Assembly: GCA_964640725.1 (NCBI GenBank)
Contig: CAZXIJ010000061.1
Coordinates: forward strand, 1 to 10,148
DNA length: 10,148 nucleotides
Source of the DNA: CALHVX01 sp964640725
GTDB lineage: Bacteria > Pseudomonadota > Gammaproteobacteria > Pseudomonadales > Azotimanducaceae
Reading direction: 5' to 3'
Made by a program: the position numbers and the translations under genes. Positions 6,534 to 10,148 of the stretch are shown here, piece after piece. Position 1 is the first letter of the stretch, and the number at the start of each line of letters is the position of its first letter. The notes below the pieces were generated by a model. That model ran no database searches and was not told where the DNA came from. It saw nothing but the letters and a program-made list of their open reading frames with translations.

Positions 6534-6866
6534 ATGCGCACCTTTCACGCCGGCCGACCTCTGTTGATTGCAGCTCTGACCACGCTCATGGCAACCGCTT
6601 GCGCGACGCCGACTGCGCCCCTGGCCGATGGCCATGCCAGCGACCACGAGCATCATCACGGTGCTGACGGGCATGCCAACGAACACGACCATCACCATGG
6701 TGCCGATGGGCATGTCAGTGAGCACGAGCACCACCACGGTGCTGACGGGCACACCAGCGACCACGCCCACCACCATGGCGACGATGGCCATGATTCCGAA
6801 CACGCCCACCATCATCTGGCTTCAGAAACGGGCGAGCAGCACCATCACCACCACAACGGCGACTAG
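6534..6866 (+). CDS. Histidine-rich repeat lipoprotein, putative metal binder
   Basis: The product is a 110-residue protein. Residues 1-23 look like a lipoprotein signal (MRTFHAGRPL, a hydrophobic core, MATA-C23), so it should be lipid-anchored after cleavage at C23. Apart from a short linker, the mature part is six consecutive 13-residue units (33-110) of the form GHxSDHEHHHGAD, with 30 His in 78 residues plus many Asp and Glu. Such sequences bind Zn, Ni, Cu or Co; storage, buffering or delivery in the periplasm is a reasonable guess, but no named family is recognised. ATG 6534 is preferred: AGGAAA lies 7 bases upstream and it puts the signal peptide at the N-terminus. An in-frame TTG at 6501 would add 11 polar residues. 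No Zur- or Fur-like palindrome was seen in the 112-base gap upstream. It ends 7 bases from the convergent MFS gene. Confidence 0.8.
   Translation: MRTFHAGRPLLIAALTTLMATACATPTAPLADGHASDHEHHHGADGHANEHDHHHGADGHVSEHEHHHGADGHTSDHAHHHGDDGHDSEHAHHHLASETGEQHHHHHNGD
6630..6863 (+). repeat. Six tandem 39-bp units coding His-rich 13-mers
   Basis: The units start at 6630, 6669, 6708, 6747, 6786 and 6825, exactly 39 bases each, and run to the last sense codon. Units 1-4 are closest; unit 5 ends LAS; unit 6 (ETGEQHHHHHNGD) has lost the leading GH but keeps His at positions 6 and 8-10. Many differences between units are in third codon positions (CAT/CAC, GGT/GGG/GGC), so the peptide pattern is more conserved than the DNA. 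Confidence 0.92.
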
Positions 6867-6873
6867 AACCTGC

Positions 6874-8223
6874 TCAGCTTGTTGCGGGCTGCTTGCGCAG
6901 GGATAGCGCCGCCCGCATCTCGGTGTGGACCTGCTCGGTAATCGGGTAGCGCCAGATAATCCAGGCGGCCGTCAGGAAGAACACGGACGGTGCCAGCGCG
7001 AACAGAAAGCGGACCCCGAACAGCTGTTCCGGCGTATTGGCGTCGCCCAGGGCAGGATCGAACCCCCACAGAGCCAGACCCCACACTGCCATGGCGCTGC
7101 CCAGGGCCGCTGCGGCCTTCATGGTGAAGGACCAGGTGGCGAAAAACAGCGCCGCACGATTCTCGCCGCTTTCCAGCGTATCGAGGTCAATAACGTCCGC
7201 CTTCATCGAGTTCGGTAGCGCCATGAACGCGCCCGCGGCGCAGCCCGTGACGATCGTGATGGGCAGCATCCACCAAAAGTCGCCATCGCCCAGCAACAGG
7301 TAGAACGGGTGCGCGCAGGCGATGATGATGAAGCTGAGCATGTACGCGATGTGTTTTCCGATGTGCCGGGAGATGCGCACCCACACCTGCACGGAGGCAA
7401 GGTTGGCCAGATAGAAGCAGGTCAGCATCTTGATGGCCTGGTCTTCTGCATGCAGCACATAGGTGATGAAGAACAGATACAGCGGCGTGGTCATGGCCAG
7501 GGCGGTCTGCCCGACCATAAAGCCCAGCACCAATCGCTTAAACGGCCCGTTACTCATCATCAGCTTCAGGCCTTCGCGCATGGGAATGCCGGAAGACGCG
7601 TGAATGGGGCCTGTGGGCACCTGCGTTACGGTCAGGCCGATGCAAATGGGCAGCACCGCCAGCATGGTCCAGGCGACGATCGTCAGGACCCACTGCGTGC
7701 CGGTGAGCCCCAGGCCCACGGCGACAATCAGCGGGATCAGCTGTGCCAGGAGCTGCCCGCTGGTGCCAGCCATCGAGCGCCAGCCGGTGATGCGCGAGCG
7801 CTCGTGAAACTCCGGTGACAGCTCGGCGGCCCAGGCGTAGTAAGGGATGAGGATCATGGTGAGCCCCGTCCACATCAACGTCATCCAGGTGAACAGATAC
7901 AGCGCGCCGGCGTCGTCTGGCGGCACGAACAGTTTGTAGAAGCTGACCATGAGCAGCGGCGCCGCCGCGGCGATCCAGGGCTTGCGGCGGCCAAAGCGAC
8001 TGTTGGTGCGATCGCTCAGGTACCCGACCAGCGGATCGGTGATGACGTCCAGCACCCGCGTAAACAGAATGATGTTGCCGATCAGGACCAGGGAGATGCC
8101 CAGGTTGCCGCTGTAGTACTTGGGGATGAATACCAGCACCGGAAACAGCGCCATCATCAACGGCAGGTCGGTCAGGCTGTAGTAGAACAGCGTGCGCCGG
8201 GGCAGGGGTTGGGCTTCGCTCAT
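6874..8223 (-). CDS. MFS transporter, GPH (MelB-like) family
   Basis: This 449-residue inner-membrane protein has about twelve hydrophobic segments. The cytoplasmic-loop motif DPLVGYLSDRTNSRFGRRKPW (about 63-83) is diagnostic for glycoside-pentoside-hexuronide:cation symporters, and a related acidic motif, MKADVIDLDTLESGENR, lies in the second half. GPH carriers couple uptake of sugars or other small organic compounds to H+ or Na+; many environmental members have non-sugar substrates, so the cargo is open. The start ATG at 8223 follows a hairpin (8231-8253) that contains its best Shine-Dalgarno, GAGG. It lies 65 bases downstream of the TauD-like gene on the same strand and is probably the last gene of a ggt-tauD-like-MFS unit. 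It ends 7 bases from the convergent lipoprotein gene. Confidence 0.9.
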   Translation of the reverse strand: MSEAQPLPRRTLFYYSLTDLPLMMALFPVLVFIPKYYSGNLGISLVLIGNIILFTRVLDVITDPLVGYLSDRTNSRFGRRKPWIAAAAPLLMVSFYKLFVPPDDAGALYLFTWMTLMWTGLTMILIPYYAWAAELSPEFHERSRITGWRSMAGTSGQLLAQLIPLIVAVGLGLTGTQWVLTIVAWTMLAVLPICIGLTVTQVPTGPIHASSGIPMREGLKLMMSNGPFKRLVLGFMVGQTALAMTTPLYLFFITYVLHAEDQAIKMLTCFYLANLASVQVWVRISRHIGKHIAYMLSFIIIACAHPFYLLLGDGDFWWMLPITIVTGCAAGAFMALPNSMKADVIDLDTLESGENRAALFFATWSFTMKAAAALGSAMAVWGLALWGFDPALGDANTPEQLFGVRFLFALAPSVFFLTAAWIIWRYPITEQVHTEMRAALSLRKQPATS

Positions 8224-8230
8224 GGCCTTA

Positions 8231-8253
8231 CGACCTCGTGGTTGATGAGGTCG
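8231..8253 (-). promoter_or_regulatory. Hairpin covering the ribosome site of the MFS gene
   Basis: On the - strand CGACCTC (8253-8247) and GAGGTCG (8237-8231) are perfect complements around a nine-base loop, ending 7 bases before the MFS ATG. The GAGG at 8237-8234 is the only good Shine-Dalgarno, with 10-base spacing, and it pairs with CCTC in the other arm. Folding should hide the ribosome site. The same symmetry could be a protein-binding operator. No T run follows it on the - strand, so it is not a terminator of the upstream gene. Confidence 0.45.
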
Positions 8254-8288
8254 CTAGGGCGTCAATAAAAACAAGTGGGCGCACGCGG

Positions 8289-9158
8289 TCAGACGGGTGT
8301 GTCTCCGCAGATGGTCACCCTCTCGACCTGCCGTCGGGCCGGCCAGTAATCGGCCGCTGCGTAGTGCTGCACGGCGCGGTTGTCCCAGAAGGCAATGCTG
8401 TTTTTTGCCCAGCGGAATCGGCACTGGTACTCGGGCGTCGCGGCCTGCGCATACAGCGTTTGCAGCAACGCATCACTGTCTTCCCTGGGCATGCCCTCAA
8501 TGTACTGTGTGAAGGCGCGGTTGACGTACAGGCTGCGTTCGCCGGTCGCCGGGTGCGTGCGCACCACCGGATGCGATGGGTTGGGGTACTTGGCGTTAAA
8601 GGCCTCGATCTCTTCGGGGGATGCGCCTTCCTTGATCAGCCGTCGGCGAAAGCCGCCGAAGTCGTGCACGGCGCGGGCGCCGTCGATCTTTGCTTTAACA
8701 TCGTCGCTCAAGCGCTCATAGGCGGCGTTCATGTCGCTGAACAGGGTGTCGCCGCCGTACGGCGGCACCTCGATGGCGCGCAGCACGGACCCGAGCGACG
8801 GCTGCAGACGCCAGGTCACATCGGAGTGCCAGAGGTTTTCGCGGCCCGGGCTTTGCTCGTCATGGGTGATGGCCAGCACTTCCGGGTAGTCCGGCTTGTG
8901 CGGCGCAAAGGGATGCACTTCGAGCGTGCCGAACCAGCGCGCAAAGCGCAGGTGGTCGTCGGTGCTGATGTCCTGCTCGCGAAAGAAAATGACCCGCCAT
9001 TCCAGCAGCGCCCGCTCCACCTCGGCCATGACGGCGTCTGACAGGTTGTTACGCAGATCGATGTCGTGAATCTCCGCGCCGATCATGCCCGTCAGCGGCT
9101 CGACCCGGATCTGCGTGTAAGCGGTGGCTTCCCGTAGCTGGTACTGCGCCTGGGCCAT
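8289..9158 (-). CDS. TauD/TfdA-family Fe(II)/2-oxoglutarate dioxygenase
   Basis: This 289-residue cytosolic oxygenase is about the length of E. coli TauD. The iron ligands are visible: H111 and D113 in LWHSDVTW, and H265 in NRAVQHYAAADY. R276 lies 11 residues after H265, as expected for the 2-oxoglutarate carboxylate ligand, and R280 follows. The family hydroxylates taurine, alkylsulfonates, chlorophenoxyacetates, sulfate esters and others, often releasing an aldehyde and the leaving group; the substrate here is not evident. ATG at 9158 has a strong ribosome site, GAGGGGAG, 8 bases upstream. It lies 33 bases after the gamma-glutamyltranspeptidase stop and 65 bases before the MFS gene, all on one strand. 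That suggests one catabolic operon, although a taurine-specific ABC transporter is not nearby. Confidence 0.93.
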   Translation of the reverse strand: MAQAQYQLREATAYTQIRVEPLTGMIGAEIHDIDLRNNLSDAVMAEVERALLEWRVIFFREQDISTDDHLRFARWFGTLEVHPFAPHKPDYPEVLAITHDEQSPGRENLWHSDVTWRLQPSLGSVLRAIEVPPYGGDTLFSDMNAAYERLSDDVKAKIDGARAVHDFGGFRRRLIKEGASPEEIEAFNAKYPNPSHPVVRTHPATGERSLYVNRAFTQYIEGMPREDSDALLQTLYAQAATPEYQCRFRWAKNSIAFWDNRAVQHYAAADYWPARRQVERVTICGDTPV

Positions 9159-9191
9159 CGTCAGTGCTCCCCTCTTCGATGAGCCCCGAGT

Positions 9192-10148
9192 CTAGCGCAA
9201 ACGCCCGGATGGGGTCGCCTGGCTGCCCGCAGCGTGGGCGTCAGGCCGGCGAGGGTCCGCTGCGCCCTGCAGCACGCCGTCCCGGACCATGATGGACTGG
9301 GTGCTGCCAATGGTTTGCGTGGGTTCTACCTGATGGCCCAGGGCCGCAAGCGCACGCCGCACGTCGCGGCTCAGGGTCGCTTCGACCTGCAGTGCTGGGG
9401 CGGCCCAGCTGTTGTCGGCTGCGACAGCCGGCGCCTGCCAGTTCTGGTGAATGCGGGGCGCGTGCGTCGCGCTGGCGATGTCGAGCTGATAGTCGATCGC
9501 GTTGACCAGCACCTGCAGCACCGCGTTGACGATGCGGCTGCCGCCCGGAGTGCCCGTGACCAGGAACAGTTTGCCCGCAGGATCCAGCACAATCGTGGGT
9601 GTCATCGTGGACATCATGCGCTTGCCTGGCGCGAAGGCGTTCGCGTGCCCAGGCTCGTCGTAGTAAAAGTTTTGCATCTGATTGTCGAGCAGTATGCCCG
9701 TGTCGCCAGCAACGTAGCCGGAGCCGAAGCTGTAGCCCAGGGTGTAGGTGAGCGCGACCGCATTGCCCTGCGCATCAACCACTGACAGGTGCGTGGTGTC
9801 TCGGCTCTCTGACCAAGGCTCTGCCGGGCGAACGTCGCGGACAGGACGCGGGCGATCCATCCGAATCTGTGACGCCCAATGCTCGGCGGCCCGGGCGGAC
9901 AAGCGGCCCTCGAGCTGCAGATCGCCGAAGTCGGGATCGCCGATGCCGGACCGGCGGCTGGCCGCGCCCTGCTTCATGGCTTCGGCCAGCAGATGCAGAT
10001 GCTGCGCCCCGCCGCGGGGCAGCGCCGACAGGTCGAAGCGCGCCAGAATATTGAGCATCTGCAACAAGGTCACACCGCCGCCACTGACTGGCGGCATGAC
10101 GTACACCTGATGATCCCGGTAACGGCTGACCAGCGCTTTGCGTTCGCG
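9192..10148 (-). CDS. ggt: Gamma-glutamyltranspeptidase, C-terminal 318 residues (cut by window end)
   Basis: The frame is open to the window edge, so the N-terminal part lies beyond 10148. Visible are the VYVMPPVSGGGVTLLQMLN segment of the large subunit, the processing site and nucleophile D-T-T-H-L-S-V-V-D (first Thr codon at 9797-9795), LLDNQMQNF, KRMMSTMTPTIV and the signature TGTPGGSRI. Autocleavage before that Thr would give a small subunit of about 201 residues. The enzyme hydrolyses or transfers gamma-glutamyl groups from glutathione and similar compounds, usually in the periplasm; the signal peptide cannot be seen here. Compared with E. coli GGT, the oxyanion pair Ser-Ser appears as Ser-Thr (MMST), a mild change. 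It stops 33 bases before the TauD-like start, so the two are likely co-transcribed. Confidence 0.94.
   Translation of the reverse strand, partial: RERKALVSRYRDHQVYVMPPVSGGGVTLLQMLNILARFDLSALPRGGAQHLHLLAEAMKQGAASRRSGIGDPDFGDLQLEGRLSARAAEHWASQIRMDRPRPVRDVRPAEPWSESRDTTHLSVVDAQGNAVALTYTLGYSFGSGYVAGDTGILLDNQMQNFYYDEPGHANAFAPGKRMMSTMTPTIVLDPAGKLFLVTGTPGGSRIVNAVLQVLVNAIDYQLDIASATHAPRIHQNWQAPAVAADNSWAAPALQVEATLSRDVRRALAALGHQVEPTQTIGSTQSIMVRDGVLQGAADPRRPDAHAAGSQATPSGRLR

Noticed and set aside
6519..6815. Antisense open frame coding a very hydrophobic, membrane-like peptide
   Set aside because: It is the reverse complement of the His/Asp repeat codons (CAT/CAC give Met/Val), a composition artefact with no ribosome site of its own.
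6630..6863. Possible CRISPR-like or satellite array of 39-bp units
   Set aside because: There are no spacers; the units are contiguous, a multiple of three and in frame within a coding gene.
8261..8275. A/T-rich stretch after the hairpin as a terminator of the MFS/TauD region
   Set aside because: The A run reads as T's upstream of the hairpin on the coding (-) strand, and no + strand transcript is expected there, so the orientation is wrong for termination.

Overview
The window is GC-rich (visibly above 60 %), densely packed bacterial DNA with few gaps over 100 bases. The gene types (Omp85-type outer-membrane protein, lipoprotein, periplasmic-type gamma-glutamyltranspeptidase, selenocysteine glutathione peroxidase, TauD-like dioxygenase, acyl-CoA ligase, GPH-type MFS carrier) point to a Gram-negative proteobacterium, most likely a free-living, possibly marine, gammaproteobacterium. 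That placement is inference; no rRNA or other marker gene is present. No mobile element, CRISPR array, tRNA or rRNA was seen.

Left part, + strand (12-3923). Two selenoprotein genes lie in tandem, and both are hidden from ordinary gene callers by an in-frame UGA. The first is a SelW/Rdx-like protein with a CxxU redox motif (12-251, UGA at 45-47). The second is a glutathione peroxidase with U in the catalytic site (283-765, UGA at 388-390). Each UGA is followed about 21-22 nt later by the apical loop of a compact hairpin that fits a bacterial SECIS. The GPx hairpin tip reads GCAGGTCTGC, which I recall as the tip of the E. coli fdhF SECIS. After a 149-base gap come a small SET-domain protein (915-1247), an overlapping Omp85/BamA-TamA-like barrel with a short N-terminal region (1210-3006), and an AraC-type regulator fused to a GyrI-like ligand domain (3078-3923).

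Middle, - strand (3920-6421). An APH-fold phosphotransferase (3920-4870) follows an acyl-CoA ligase (4877-6421) by 6 bases, so they probably form one transcript. The phosphotransferase converges on the araC-type gene, and both TAG stops sit in one CTAG tetramer. A 112-base divergent gap separates the ligase from a small + strand gene (6534-6866) for a lipoprotein made almost entirely of six 13-residue histidine-rich repeats, a likely metal binder.

Right part, - strand (6874-10148). In transcription order: a gamma-glutamyltranspeptidase (cut by the window end), a TauD/TfdA-like Fe(II)/2-oxoglutarate dioxygenase, and a GPH-family MFS carrier. Their spacing (33 and 65 bases) suggests a common catabolic unit that releases, oxidises and imports an unknown compound. 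The carrier gene is preceded by a perfect 7-bp hairpin that covers its only good Shine-Dalgarno sequence.

The most notable content is the selenoprotein pair with its two recoding hairpins, then the His-repeat lipoprotein and the possible RNA-structure control of the carrier gene.
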